The notes under the pieces are model-generated. The model searched no databases and was not told where the DNA came from. It saw only the letters and a program-made list of their open reading frames with translations. A stretch of DNA of 64,000 bases from an uncultured beta proteobacterium (lineage in GTDB: Bacteria; Pseudomonadota; Gammaproteobacteria; Burkholderiales; Burkholderiaceae_C): the NCBI GenBank assembly GCA_903869595.1, contig CAIPZV010000075.1, positions 1-64,000 of the forward strand. Direction: 5' to 3'. Positions 45,672 to 56,500 of the stretch are shown piece after piece; the first letter of the stretch is position 1, and each line of letters begins with the position of its first letter. A program made the position numbers and the translations under genes.

Positions 45672-47138
45672 ATGCGTATTCTTCAAGTTAGCTCCGAACT
45701 TTTTCCCTTGCTCAAAACCGGCGGCTTGGCCGATGTGGCAGGCGCCCTGCCCGCAGCACTGGGCGCACAAGCTTGCGATGTGCGGCCCTTGTTACCGGGT
45801 TTCCCTGCGGTAGTGGCTGGCCTGCATGCAGCGCAGACCATCGGCAATTTCACCACCCCCTGGGGCGAGCGCATCGAGGTAGTTTTGGGGCACTTACCCG
45901 GACTGGGTGCTGCGGGGCAGGCGCTCAAGGCGTATGTGCTGCTAGCGCCGGGCCTGTATGACCGGCCCGGTAACCCCTACCACGACGCGCAGCATCACCC
46001 CTACGCCGACAACCACCGGCGTTTTGCTGCACTGGGATGGGGCGCGGCGCACCTGGCTTACGGTTTGGACAGCGCTTGGAGTCCCCAATTGGTGCACTGC
46101 CATGACTGGCATGCCGCTCTGGCGCCTGCTTGCATGGCCTTGTGGGACAGCCCGCACCGGGTTCCTTCTCTGTTTACTATTCACAACCTAGCCTACCAGG
46201 GCTGCTTTGACGCGGGCTGTTTTCCCGAACTGGGCTTGCCCGCCAGTGCGTTTAGCGTTGATGGGCTGGAGTTTTATGGGCAGGTTTCTTTTATGAAAGC
46301 GGGCCTGGTTTATTCGAACCACATCAGCACCGTAAGCCCTACTTATGCCCGCGAAATCCAGACCGAAGAGCAAGGCTTTGGCTTAGACGGATTGCTGCGC
46401 AACCGGGCCGCGCAGCTCAGCGGCATCTTGAATGGCGTGGACAGCAGCGTCTGGGATCCTAAGCACGATGCCCTGCTGCCCCACCCCTTTGATCTGCGCA
46501 AACTGACCGGCAAAGCCCTCAATAAAGCGCACTTGCAAGCCGAGACCGGTTTGCAAGCGCTGCCCGATGCGCCTTTGTTCACCCTGGTGGGCCGCCTGAC
46601 CGAGCAAAAAGGCCTGCCGCTGGTGCTGGGCGGGATCGAGGAAATTGTCGGCGGCGGTGGCCAGTTGCTGGTGCTGGGTAGCGGTGACGCCGCGCTCGAA
46701 CATGCGCTGGCGGCGCAAGCGCAGACCTACCCCGGCCGCGTGGCGGTACGGCTGGAATACGACGAAGCGCTGGCGCACCGCATTTTTGGCGGCAGTGACG
46801 TGACGCTGGTACCCTCGCGCTTTGAGCCCTGCGGGCTGACCCAGCTCTATGGCATGAAATACGGCAGCCTGCCGCTGGTGCGCCGCGTCGGCGGGCTGGC
46901 CGATACCGTCGTAGACACCGACCTGGAAACACTGGACGACAGCAGTGCCACCGGTTTTGTATTCGACGCTTTTGACAGCACACCCTACCGCAGCGCCCTG
47001 CGCCGCGCCTTTGCGCTGTACCGGCGGCGGGCGGACTGGAACCGCGTCCGCCACAACGGCATGCGAATTGCATCGAGCTGGGAGGACAGCGCTCGGCAAT
47101 ACCGCGATCTGTACGCATCACTTATTTCAACGCCCTAA
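45672..47138 (+). CDS. glgA: Glycogen synthase (ADP-glucose)
   Basis: GlgA (GT5) elongates glycogen from ADP-glucose. The 488-aa protein has [22 protein letters not shown] with the KTGGL motif at residues 15-19, [29 protein letters not shown], and the C-terminal [20 protein letters not shown] donor-site block. The ATG at 45672 gives the standard N-terminus; a GTG two codons upstream is ignored. It follows glgC by 23 bases. Confidence 0.95.
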   Translation: MRILQVSSELFPLLKTGGLADVAGALPAALGAQACDVRPLLPGFPAVVAGLHAAQTIGNFTTPWGERIEVVLGHLPGLGAAGQALKAYVLLAPGLYDRPGNPYHDAQHHPYADNHRRFAALGWGAAHLAYGLDSAWSPQLVHCHDWHAALAPACMALWDSPHRVPSLFTIHNLAYQGCFDAGCFPELGLPASAFSVDGLEFYGQVSFMKAGLVYSNHISTVSPTYAREIQTEEQGFGLDGLLRNRAAQLSGILNGVDSSVWDPKHDALLPHPFDLRKLTGKALNKAHLQAETGLQALPDAPLFTLVGRLTEQKGLPLVLGGIEEIVGGGGQLLVLGSGDAALEHALAAQAQTYPGRVAVRLEYDEALAHRIFGGSDVTLVPSRFEPCGLTQLYGMKYGSLPLVRRVGGLADTVVDTDLETLDDSSATGFVFDAFDSTPYRSALRRAFALYRRRADWNRVRHNGMRIASSWEDSARQYRDLYASLISTP

Positions 47139-47157
47139 TTTCAAGCGTCTATTGCCC

Positions 47158-49626
47158 ATGAATTTTCCTGATTTGACCTCCCCCCAAGCCACTTTTCCTT
47201 TCGACAGCCCCAAGCGGGATCTGGAGTCGCTCAAACGTGCGATTGCCAACAAGCTGATGTTCAGCGTGGGCAAAGACCCGCAGGCGGCGAGCGTGCAGGA
47301 TTGGCTCAACGCTGCGGCCTATGCGGTACGTGACCAGTTGATCGAGCGCTGGATGAAAACCACCCGGGCCCAGTACGCCCAGGATTCCAAGCGGGTGTAC
47401 TACCTGTCCATGGAATTTTTGGTGGGGCGCACCTTTGGTAACGCACTGTTGGCGCTGGGTTTGCGCGCGCGTATGCAGCAGGCCTTGCTCGATTTTGGCG
47501 TGGACATGGCCGCCATCAGTGAGCTCGAGCCCGATGCGGCCTTGGGCAATGGCGGTTTGGGTCGTTTAGCGGCCTGTTTTCTGGATGCGATGGCCACCCT
47601 CAATATCGCGGGTTATGGCTACGGCATAAGGTATGACTACGGCATGTTCCGCCAGACCATTGTGGACGGTCGCCAGGTGGAAGTGCCCGACTATTGGCTG
47701 ACCCAGGGCAACCCCTGGGAATTTGCCCGGCCCGAGGTGGTGTACCGGGTGCAGTTCGGCGGCCAGGTGCTGGAAGAACAGGGCAAGTGCCAATGGGTGA
47801 GCGCGGACGAGGTGCAGGCCATGGCCTACGACACCATCATCCCCGGCTACGACACGCAGGCCACCAACACGCTGCGTTTATGGTCCGCTAAGGCCACGCA
47901 TGAAATCGACCTGAGCGCTTTCAACCGGGGCAATTATTTCGCTGCAGTAGAGAGCAAAAACCACTCCGAAAACGTCAGCCGTGTGCTCTATCCAGATGAC
48001 TCCACGCCCGCCGGGCGGGAGCTGCGTTTGCACCAAGAATATTTCTTTGTCAGCGCCAGCGTGCAGGACTTGCTGCGCCGCTACCTCCAGACCCACACCG
48101 ATTTCAATCAACTGCCCGCCAAGGTCAGTATTCACCTCAACGACACCCACCCAGTGCTGGCCATCCCCGAGCTCATGCGCTTGCTGCTCGATGAACATGT
48201 GCTGCCGTGGGACCAAGCCTGGACGCTATGCCAAGGGGTTTTCTCGTACACCAACCACACGCTCATGCACGAGGCCCTGGAGACCTGGCCGGTGGACATG
48301 TTTGGGCGCATCCTGCCGCGCCATTTGCAAATCATTTTTGATATCAACGCGCGCTTTCTGGAAGATCTGACTGCGCAGGGGGCTGGGCCTGAATTGTTGC
48401 AGCGCGTCTCTTTGGTGGACGAGCAAGGCGAGCGCAGGGTGCGCATGGCCTATCTGGCGGTGGTAGCCAGCCACTCGATCAACGGGGTTTCGGCCCTGCA
48501 TTCGGCGCTGATGCAGCAATCGATATTTGCCGATTTTGCGCAGGTGTGGCCGGCGCGCTTTAACAATAAAACCAATGGCATCACACCGCGCCGTTGGCTG
48601 GCGCAGGCCAATCCCGCCCTGGCGGCGGTGCTCGACAAATACATCGGTACCGGCTGGCGGCGCGACCTCACCCAGCTCGGGGCCTTGGCGCCGCTGGCCA
48701 ACCAGCCAGCGCTGATCAAAGCGCTGCAAGATGCCAAACGCGCCAACAAGCAGCGGCTGGCAGATTGGGTGCAAACCAACATGGGACTTACGCTGCCGGT
48801 GGATGCCATGTTTGACGTACAGGTCAAGCGCATCCACGAATACAAGCGCCAGTTGCTCAATGTGCTGCATGTGATTGCGCGCTACCAGCGCATCTTGCGC
48901 GATCCAGAGGCCAATGTGCTGCCGCGTGTCATCGTGTTTGCCGGTAAAGCGGCCTCGGCTTACCACATGGCCAAGCTCATCATACAACTCATCAACGACC
49001 TGGCCACCACAGTTAACAATGACCCGCGCGTAGGTGACAAACTCAAGATCGTCTTCATTCCCAATTACAGCGTCAGCCTGGCCGAGCGTATCATCCCGGC
49101 GGCCGACTTGTCCGAGCAGATTTCTACCGCCGGTACAGAGGCATCGGGAACCGGCAATATGAAACTCGCGCTCAACGGCGCGCTAACCATCGGAACGCTG
49201 GACGGCGCGAATGTGGAAATTCTTGATGGCGTGGGTGAAGACAATATTTTTATCTTTGGCTTGACCACGCCCGAAGTCGCTGCCACCCGCGCTGCGGGAT
49301 ACCAGCCGCGCCAGGCTTTGGATGCCTGCCCGGAGCTAGAGCAGGTGCTGCTGGCCCTGCGCGACGGTGCCTTCAGCCCCGCCGAACCCCAGCGCTACCA
49401 AAATATTTATGACGCGCTGGTGAACTGGGGCGACCACTACCTTTTGCTGGCCGATTACCCCAGCTACGCCGCCGCCCAAGACGCTGCCGACGCCGCCTAC
49501 CGCAAGCCTGATGCATGGGCGCTCAAGACCCTGCACAACATCGCCGCCATGGGCCCGTTTTCAGCGGACCGCACGATTGAACAGTACGCCCGCGAGATCT
49601 GGAAAACCAAACCAGTGACGGTTTGA
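47158..49626 (+). CDS. glgP: Glycogen/maltodextrin phosphorylase
   Basis: GlgP releases glucose-1-phosphate from glycogen ends. The 822-aa GT35 protein has [42 protein letters not shown], the [12 protein letters not shown] block, and the PLP lysine Lys669 in [14 protein letters not shown]. It follows glgA by 19 bases as the last gene of the cluster, giving the organism both synthesis and breakdown from one transcript. It is convergent with metF. Confidence 0.96.
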   Translation: MNFPDLTSPQATFPFDSPKRDLESLKRAIANKLMFSVGKDPQAASVQDWLNAAAYAVRDQLIERWMKTTRAQYAQDSKRVYYLSMEFLVGRTFGNALLALGLRARMQQALLDFGVDMAAISELEPDAALGNGGLGRLAACFLDAMATLNIAGYGYGIRYDYGMFRQTIVDGRQVEVPDYWLTQGNPWEFARPEVVYRVQFGGQVLEEQGKCQWVSADEVQAMAYDTIIPGYDTQATNTLRLWSAKATHEIDLSAFNRGNYFAAVESKNHSENVSRVLYPDDSTPAGRELRLHQEYFFVSASVQDLLRRYLQTHTDFNQLPAKVSIHLNDTHPVLAIPELMRLLLDEHVLPWDQAWTLCQGVFSYTNHTLMHEALETWPVDMFGRILPRHLQIIFDINARFLEDLTAQGAGPELLQRVSLVDEQGERRVRMAYLAVVASHSINGVSALHSALMQQSIFADFAQVWPARFNNKTNGITPRRWLAQANPALAAVLDKYIGTGWRRDLTQLGALAPLANQPALIKALQDAKRANKQRLADWVQTNMGLTLPVDAMFDVQVKRIHEYKRQLLNVLHVIARYQRILRDPEANVLPRVIVFAGKAASAYHMAKLIIQLINDLATTVNNDPRVGDKLKIVFIPNYSVSLAERIIPAADLSEQISTAGTEASGTGNMKLALNGALTIGTLDGANVEILDGVGEDNIFIFGLTTPEVAATRAAGYQPRQALDACPELEQVLLALRDGAFSPAEPQRYQNIYDALVNWGDHYLLLADYPSYAAAQDAADAAYRKPDAWALKTLHNIAAMGPFSADRTIEQYAREIWKTKPVTV

Positions 49627-49642
49627 GCTTACATACCCCCGC

Positions 49643-50500
49643 CTAGCGCTGCGGTGCGCCCTGGAGCATCCCCAGTTCATTGCAAATCGCCAGCGTAGGC
49701 GCGCTCTGGTTAAGCGTGTAGAAATGCAAGCCCGGCGCACCACCGGCGAGCAAACGCTCGCACAGCCGTGTCACCACTTCCAGCCCGAAAGCTTGTACCG
49801 AGGCCATGTCCTGGCCAAAGCTTTCCAGGCGCTGGCGTATCCAGCGCGGGATCTCTGCGCCGCAGGCTGCTGAAAAGCGCAGCAACTGGCCGGTGTTGGC
49901 GATCGGCAAAATTCCCGGTATCACGTCGATATCCAGCCCCAGGGCCGCCGTCTCTTCGACAAAGCGAAAGTAGGCATCGGCGTTATAAAAATACTGGGTG
50001 ATGGCGGAGTCCGCACCGGCGTGCACTTTGGCGGCAAAGGCGCGCACATCGTCTTGCGGGGACGCGGCCTGCGGATGCGTTTCGGGATAGCAGGCCACTT
50101 CGATATGAAAGTCCTTGCCGGTTTCCCGGCGCACAAAGGCGACCAAATCGCTGGCATACGGAAAAGCGCCCGGCACATAGTCCTCTGGCAAGTCGCCGCG
50201 CAATGCCACCAAATGGCGCACGCCCATGGACTGCAAGGTGTGCAAATGGGCGCGCACCGAGTCTTGCGTCGCATGGATGCAGGTGAAGTGCGCCGCAGCG
50301 CATTCGCCTTCTTTAGCCAGCTCGGCCACGGTGCGCAGGCTGCCCTCTTGGGTGGAGCCTCCGGCCCCGTAGGTCACGCAGCAAAAACGGGCATGTAAAA
50401 CAGAAAGTTGCTGGCGCACTAAGCGCAGTTTGTCAGCGCCTTCCACGGTCTTGGGAGGAAAGAATTCCAGACTGACTGGAACCCGAGGGGTAGAAAACAT
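49643..50500 (-). CDS. metF: Methylenetetrahydrofolate reductase
   Basis: MetF reduces 5,10-methylene-THF to 5-methyl-THF for methionine synthesis. The 285-aa protein has SLEFFPPKTVEGADKL at the N-terminus, CCVTYGAGGSTQEGS, RGDLPEDY, and the DIDVIPGILPI flavin-site block. The ATG at 50500 gives the usual length; open codons upstream belong to the tlyA end region. It is the last gene of the ahcY-tlyA-metF run, so it is probably also under the SAH riboswitch. Confidence 0.95.
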   Translation of the reverse strand: MFSTPRVPVSLEFFPPKTVEGADKLRLVRQQLSVLHARFCCVTYGAGGSTQEGSLRTVAELAKEGECAAAHFTCIHATQDSVRAHLHTLQSMGVRHLVALRGDLPEDYVPGAFPYASDLVAFVRRETGKDFHIEVACYPETHPQAASPQDDVRAFAAKVHAGADSAITQYFYNADAYFRFVEETAALGLDIDVIPGILPIANTGQLLRFSAACGAEIPRWIRQRLESFGQDMASVQAFGLEVVTRLCERLLAGGAPGLHFYTLNQSAPTLAICNELGMLQGAPQR

Positions 50501-50507
50501 GGCGTTC

Positions 50508-51356
50508 TCATTTGGAAGAGGGAACAAGGCCCGGATACCGGGCGCAGATAAAAAACTCGCGGTTGCCATCCCCGCCGGCAATGGGGGAGTCGAACCACGC
50601 AGTGACCTCCAGGCCAAGGGCGGCGCATGCATCACGCAAGCGCTGCTCAACAAATAGATACAGAGATGCGTCTTTGACGATGCCGCCTTTGCCAACCTGG
50701 CCGGGCTGCAGTTCAAACTGCGGCTTGACCAGGGTGAGCAAGCTGCCGCCCGGCTTGAGCAGGGCGACCACCGCGGGCAAGACCAAGGTTTGCGAGATAA
50801 AGGACAAGTCCGCCACGATCAGGTCAAAAGCCGGTGCAAAACTGGGCACCGCTGTTTCGTCATCGTCTGACTCCTCGCCACTATCAAACACACCTTGCTC
50901 GCCGATGCTGTCTTCATAGGCTTGCAGCAAATCGTCGGCTGTCAAAGCACGCGCATTGACTTTTTCCACGCAGAGCACGCGCGGGTCGGTACGCAATTGC
51001 GGATGCAACTGCGCGCTACCCACATCGACGCCCACCACAGATGCTGCACCGCGCTGCAATAAGCAGTCGGTAAAGCCTCCGGTGGACTGGCCCACATCCA
51101 GGCATGCCATGCCACGTACGTCCAATTGCACATGCGCCAAGGCGGCCTCGAGCTTGAGACCACCGCGCGACACATAGCGCGCCTCTTGGGTATTGAGCAG
51201 CTTAAGCGGCGCGTCCTCGGGGACGTCGTCGCCGTTTTTGAGGACCCGTTTCCACGCGTCCCCTTGCTGCCACAACACCCCATCGGCAATCAGGCGCTGC
51301 GCCTGCGAACGGGTGCTGGCATGCTGGCGATGCACCAGCAATTGGTCAATGCGCAT
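50508..51356 (-). CDS. tlyA: TlyA-family rRNA 2'-O-methyltransferase
   Basis: The 282-aa protein has an N-terminal S4 RNA-binding domain (MRIDQLLVHRQHASTRSQAQRLI) and an FtsJ/RrmJ-like methyltransferase domain with ACLDVGQSTGGFTDCLLQRGA (SAM motif I) and DLIVADLSFISQTLVLPA. TlyA proteins methylate 16S and/or 23S rRNA cytidines. An acidic insert (about residues 145-165, EDSIGEQGVFDSGEESDDDE) is unusual. It lies eleven bases after ahcY and seven before metF, so an SAH-producing enzyme sits in the SAH-responsive operon. Confidence 0.9.
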   Translation of the reverse strand: MRIDQLLVHRQHASTRSQAQRLIADGVLWQQGDAWKRVLKNGDDVPEDAPLKLLNTQEARYVSRGGLKLEAALAHVQLDVRGMACLDVGQSTGGFTDCLLQRGAASVVGVDVGSAQLHPQLRTDPRVLCVEKVNARALTADDLLQAYEDSIGEQGVFDSGEESDDDETAVPSFAPAFDLIVADLSFISQTLVLPAVVALLKPGGSLLTLVKPQFELQPGQVGKGGIVKDASLYLFVEQRLRDACAALGLEVTAWFDSPIAGGDGNREFFICARYPGLVPSSK

Positions 51357-51367
51357 TCAGTGGCGCA

Positions 51368-52819
51368 TCAATACCGGTAGGTGTCCGCTTTGTAGGGGCC
51401 GGCCTTGCTCACGCCGATGTAATCGGCCTGCTCTTTGGTCAGCTCGGTGAGCATGGCGCCGACCTTTTTCAGGTGCAAGCGGGCCACTTTTTCGTCCAGG
51501 TGCTTGGGCAGCACATAGACATGGCCATTTTTGTATTCCTTGGGCTTGGTGAACAGCTCGATCTGGGCGATCGTCTGGTTGGCAAAGCTCGAAGACATGA
51601 CAAAGCTGGGGTGACCGGTGCCGCAACCCAGGTTCACCAAGCGGCCTTTGGCCAACAAGATGATGCGCTTAGCAGGCGTTTTGCCTTTGGCCGGGAAAAT
51701 CACATGGTCCACTTGGGGCTTGATCTCTTCCCACTTGCATTTGGACAGGGATTCGACGTCGATCTCATTGTCAAAGTGACCGATGTTGCAGACGATGGCC
51801 TGGTCTTTCATCGCATCCATGTGCTTGTAGGTGATGACGTTTTTGTTGCCGGTAGCGGACACAAAAATATCGGCCTTATCGGCAGCGTATTCCATGGTGA
51901 CCACTTTGTAGCCTTCCATAGCCGCTTGCAAGGCATTGATCGGGTCGATCTCGGTCACCCACACTTGCGCGGACAGGGCACGCAGGGCCTGGGCCGAGCC
52001 CTTGCCCACATCGCCGTAACCAGCTACCAGGGCCACTTTGCCGGCGATCATCACGTCGGTGGCGCGTTTGATGGCGTCGACCAAGGATTCGCGGCAGCCG
52101 TATAGGTTGTCGAACTTGCTCTTGGTCACCGAATCATTGACGTTGATGGCACGGAAGGCCAGATCGCCACGAGCCGCCATTTCATTCAAGCGCAGCACGC
52201 CGGTGGTGGTCTCTTCGGTCACGCCGATGATGTTTTTCAGGCGGCGGCTGTACCAGGTGGGGTCCAGCTTGAGCTTGGCTTTGATGGAATTGAAGAGGCA
52301 CACCTCTTCTTCGCTACCGGGTTTGGACAAGAGCTTGATGTTTTTCTCGGCCTTGGAGCCCAAGTGCATCAGCAGCGTGGCGTCGCCGCCGTCGTCCAAA
52401 ATCATGTTCGGGCCTTCAGCGGCCGAGCCTTTTTTACCGCCGAATTCAAAAATGCGGTGGGTGTAATCCCAGTAGTCTTCCAGCGACTCACCTTTATAAG
52501 CAAACACCGGTGTACCAGCAGCAACTATGGCTGCGGCCGCGTGGTCTTGCGTGGAGTAGATGTTGCACGATGCCCAGCGCACTTGGGCGCCCAGCGCTTG
52601 CAGCGTTTCAATCAGCACGCCGGTCTGGATCGTCATGTGCAAGGAGCCGGTGATGCGCGCGCCTTTAAGGGGTTGCGCTTTGGCGAATTCTTCGCGAATC
52701 GCCATGAGGCCTGGCATTTCGGTCTGGGCAATGTTGAGTTCTTTGCGGCCCCAAGGGGCTAGGCTCAGATCAGCAATCTCGTAGTCCTGGTTTTTGATGG
52801 GTTTCAATACAGCGTTCAT
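51368..52819 (-). CDS. ahcY: Adenosylhomocysteinase (S-adenosylhomocysteine hydrolase)
   Basis: AhcY splits SAH to adenosine and homocysteine, relieving product inhibition of methyltransferases. The 483-aa protein has the NAD-binding [35 protein letters not shown] with the catalytic lysine region, and the C-terminal KADTYRY. It contains the insertion (about residues 150-190) found in many bacterial and plant enzymes. GGAG precedes the ATG by eight bases. The leader holds an SAH riboswitch. Confidence 0.97.
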   Translation of the reverse strand: MNAVLKPIKNQDYEIADLSLAPWGRKELNIAQTEMPGLMAIREEFAKAQPLKGARITGSLHMTIQTGVLIETLQALGAQVRWASCNIYSTQDHAAAAIVAAGTPVFAYKGESLEDYWDYTHRIFEFGGKKGSAAEGPNMILDDGGDATLLMHLGSKAEKNIKLLSKPGSEEEVCLFNSIKAKLKLDPTWYSRRLKNIIGVTEETTTGVLRLNEMAARGDLAFRAINVNDSVTKSKFDNLYGCRESLVDAIKRATDVMIAGKVALVAGYGDVGKGSAQALRALSAQVWVTEIDPINALQAAMEGYKVVTMEYAADKADIFVSATGNKNVITYKHMDAMKDQAIVCNIGHFDNEIDVESLSKCKWEEIKPQVDHVIFPAKGKTPAKRIILLAKGRLVNLGCGTGHPSFVMSSSFANQTIAQIELFTKPKEYKNGHVYVLPKHLDEKVARLHLKKVGAMLTELTKEQADYIGVSKAGPYKADTYRY

Positions 52820-52875
52820 AACAAAAGCTCCAAAAAGTACATTTTGAAAACCACTGCGAAACGGGAGAAAGGTGA

Positions 52876-52902
52876 CTCACCCCGCAGACATCAGTGGGTG
52901 AG
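52876..52902 (-). promoter_or_regulatory. Hairpin overlapping the riboswitch 3' end (candidate expression platform)
   Basis: CTCACCC (52902-52896) and GGGTGAG (52882-52876) can form a 7-bp stem. The first arm includes bases of the aptamer's closing strand GCGCTC, so aptamer and hairpin should compete. There is no T tract after it, so it does not look like a standard intrinsic terminator. Confidence 0.55.
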
Positions 52903-52988
52903 CGCAGTTGAAACAAGCAGGAGTCAGGGCCCCTGTACCCCGAGCCTCATTCACTTTGCGTGAACTGCAACGCTCCTCGGAGTGGGAG
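52893..52988 (-). promoter_or_regulatory. S-adenosylhomocysteine (SAH) riboswitch aptamer
   Basis: The minus-strand leader of ahcY contains CCGAGGAGCGTTGCAG near its 5' side, GAGGCTCGG in the middle, and CAACTGCGCTCACCC at the 3' side. These are the conserved blocks of the SAH riboswitch: GAGCG pairs with CGCTC, and CCGAG can pair with CTCGG as the pseudoknot. SAH riboswitches turn genes on when SAH accumulates. It controls ahcY and probably tlyA and metF. Confidence 0.9.
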
Positions 52989-53037
52989 GATGATACCAAA
53001 CCCTTCACATCCCCCGCATGCCAAGGTGCTTTCGCGC

Positions 53038-53460
53038 TTACGGACTGACGATATCGCGCACCCATTGCGGCAAGGGCATGGCCTTCTGGCTAGGAAAGTC
53101 CACCCAAATCGTGGTTGCGCCACCGGCTGCGTCTACTTGGCCGGGCTGATCCGCCCGCTCCATGGTGACCCAGGACTCGAAAGTGGTGCGCCCCGGATCG
53201 CTCACATACATCTTGACGCGCACGTCTCCGGGGTAGCGCAACTCGCGATAAAAATTGCAAAACGCATTGACAATGATGGGGCCTTCGCCCAGAGCGCTGG
53301 GGGCGCATCCGATGAGGCGCATCCAGTCGATGCGGGCCGTCTCCATGTAACGGAAATACACCGTGTTATTGATGTGGCCCATAGCATCCATATCGCCCCA
53401 GCGCATGGGGATGAGCATCTCATAAACGAGCTTTTTGGATTCTGGGATTTCGATTCGCAT
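53038..53460 (-). CDS. Acyl-CoA thioesterase, 4-hydroxybenzoyl-CoA thioesterase fold
   Basis: The 140-aa hotdog-fold protein has the 4HBT signature MRWGDMDAMGHINNTVYFRYMETAR, with Asp25 as the likely catalytic residue, and the later CNFYRELRYPGDVRVKMYV strand. The ATG at 53460 gives MRIEIPESKK; eight open codons upstream were left out. Substrate specificity cannot be told. It follows the large lipoprotein gene by 63 bases on the same strand. Confidence 0.87.
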   Translation of the reverse strand: MRIEIPESKKLVYEMLIPMRWGDMDAMGHINNTVYFRYMETARIDWMRLIGCAPSALGEGPIIVNAFCNFYRELRYPGDVRVKMYVSDPGRTTFESWVTMERADQPGQVDAAGGATTIWVDFPSQKAMPLPQWVRDIVSP

Positions 53461-53523
53461 GGGGTGAAGGCCAGGACTGGCCAAGGCTTAGTGCACTGAA
53501 GGCAAGTGTAAGCACCGTCCCAC

Positions 53524-56500
53524 TTAGGGCGTCGGCGTTCGCACCAAGCGGACAAATATTCCAGGAGTGGCGCTATCCACCGTAGTCTCCGTGCCGTCGT
53601 AAAAATTGACGATCCATGCCGCTGCGCTATTGGGCACTAAAGTACTCGTCCACATGGCCTGCGGGAAGGGGTACGTGCTGCCTTGCGGGAACGTGGTCTG
53701 GTTGATAGCGCGCGCCTTATCCGCCGCAGAAATTACCTCGCTGGTAATGACTTCTTTGGGTATGCCATCGGTCCAACCGATACTTTCTGGTGTCGGGTAG
53801 GCAAAAGAGCCGCCTTTGGGTGTGCCAGGCGGTAAATCGCCGCGGTAAAACGCATAGCCCGTCACCATACCTTGCTTAGAGGCTGGAGTGAGCAAGGGGT
53901 AGTCAGGCAAGGGTTTGCTAAAACTTCCCCCTTTAGGGAGGGGGTCCACACCCTCCACATACTGACCCCGGAAAAAAGCCACTCCGGTTACGGTGTCTCC
54001 GGGACTAGATACGCCACCCACCTCACCGCGCATGATGATGGATTGCGGACTTGCAGCCTCACGCATGAAAACATCGCTGCTCTTGGGTGGGAAGTGCCAG
54101 TTCAAGCCGTCCGCACTGAACTCCCAATTGCTGCCGTCCTTGATTTGCGCAGGCTTTGACCAAGCTGCCTCCTGCTTAACGCCACCACTGGCGGTAAAAA
54201 CGCGCATGGTGTACCACAAGGGTGTAGGTTCATGGGGGGTCGGATCACCGTCCAACGGGTCTGGCGGTACACCATCTGTCCAACCGTTACCCGTTTCCCT
54301 GGCAATGCGCATGACAATAGATGTGTCACTTTCTTTGCGCATGTACACATCTTTGCTGGATACCGACTCAGCGCCATGCCAGTTGCTAGCGTCTTCGCTA
54401 AACGCCAAGCCACTTTTTGCATCGACCAACACCGGGTTACTCCAAGAAGCCTCTTGTTCCCAACCGGTGGTCACCGTAAATAAGCGAGAAGTTATCCACA
54501 AACCGCTCGCTGCGGTTTTGAATTTCCACACGCCGGTACATTTGCGGTCAACCAGGGTGGCCAGTTCTTTTTTGGTAGGCAGACGCCAGGGCTTTTTTTC
54601 ATCGACGGCAGCGGTCGTAGCCAGTGTCACGGCTTCCGCCTGCGTGGCCGCCTTGGCCTGTCCTGTCATGCACGAATCGCCACTCAAACCTAACACGCAT
54701 TTGCGCCAAAGGAGACCGGTAGCGGCGTCTTTCACATCGCCATCCACCACACTGTAGCGGGTATCGGGCCGTGTAACTTCAATGCTGGGAACACAGGTGT
54801 CGGCGTCTCTTTGCTTGGCCGCAGGCTTACCGCCGACCACTACAAAATGCGGACCCACCACCTTCCAATCCTTATCTATCGCCATGGTGTTGATGGGCAG
54901 ACCCAACTGCGCTTTGGACAGCTTAAATGTGCCGCCTGTGGCATCCGCCTCGACGGTGTAATAGCTCTCAAACTGGCTCAGTGTTTGCGGCAAGGTACCG
55001 GCAGTGCGCAGCGTGACCAACTGGTCCGAGGCGATGGGTGTTTTGGGCGCACTGTCCAAGGTCACAAGCCCTTTGCTGGCCTCGGTGATGCCGTAGTCGG
55101 TCCCTTTGGCTGTCGTGGTTACTTTGACAGAATAGGACTGCACGGGCAACATAAGGCGCACCGGCCGCGCACTGGATTTGAGGCCATCGGTCACTTTGCC
55201 GTTACCAAAATTAAAGGTCCAGGCATAGGTGCCAAGTGCATTGTTAGCGCTTGGCGTGCGTGACCAGAACGAGGTACTGGCGATAGGCTCGGATGCCAGA
55301 TCCGGAAAGTAGTCGGTATTGGCCAGTATCGAGGACGCGTAATTCAAGGGGAATTTTTGTAAGTCGTCGATGCTGGGCACCACCCAGGTATCAAAACCGC
55401 ACAGCTTATTGTTATTGACGGACTTGACGTAACTCTCGGTATTGCATTTGGCCGGATCACCCACACCCTTGCAGGTGGTGTTGAGTTCGACGCCATCGGA
55501 TCCGCCGTTTAACTTGTAATAGCTGGTACTAGTTTTTTTGGTAGCTGCGTCGGTGCTCTCCACAGCCGTGGTGCTTCTGTCAAACCAGGTGTATTTGTGG
55601 CCTTTATGGCGCATGTGGTTCGGGTCGTTGCGCTTGACTTCCCAATAGACGTGGTTGACCGTGTCATGCACACAGTCCCACTGCGTGCCCGCTTGTTCGC
55701 TGCCGTTGTCTTGCCACTTCGCGAACTGGTTTTTCAACGCCACGCCCTGGCTGTCCAGTTTGACCATGGTAATGAGCTTTTCTTTACCCGCCAACAGCCC
55801 TGCGTACATCAGCGCATCGGTATCCATGGCTTTGATGTTGTCCAGCAATTTGTCATAGGCATTGCCCACATTAGTACAAAGTTTATTGCCCACATAAGCT
55901 AATTGCACACCGTCTTGGACATTTCCTTTGGTGCTCATCGGCGTGCCACCTTTGCCATCGGACAGTTTGAATTCATTGCCTGTGGCGTTGGCATCGACAA
56001 CATAATAGGTTTTGTTTTCGCTCAAGGCCTGGGGCAATGCGCCCGATGTTTTTAAAGTTACCGCCAGATCGTTGCTGGTGGTTCCTACGCCCTTGAATTT
56101 GAATACTGCCGGATCATCCAAGGTAATTTCCACCTCACCACCGCAGTTGAAAGCCGCATACAGGGGTTGGGTCATGGGTTCGCTCTGGATGGCGCTCACA
56201 TCAAAGCCATTGGCAATCAAGCCGGATTTGATTTTTTCCCAGGCCACCTGAATGTTATTGGTGGTGGCAAGCTGACTGAGCGTAGCGGCGGCAGCATCAT
56301 TAAAGGTGCGGAAGTAGGTGGTCAAATCGCTGACTTCCACCAGCGTGGCCAGCAAAGCGTCGGTCAAAGGCGTGATGTTGGCCACGCCAAACAAGGACAA
56401 GGCAATGGAGTGCAGTTTGGCGCCGTCCTTAGGCGAAATTTCCAGCACGCACGGAGAGAGCGCCTTGAAGTCGCCTAAGGCATCGATCTCAAAAGTACCC

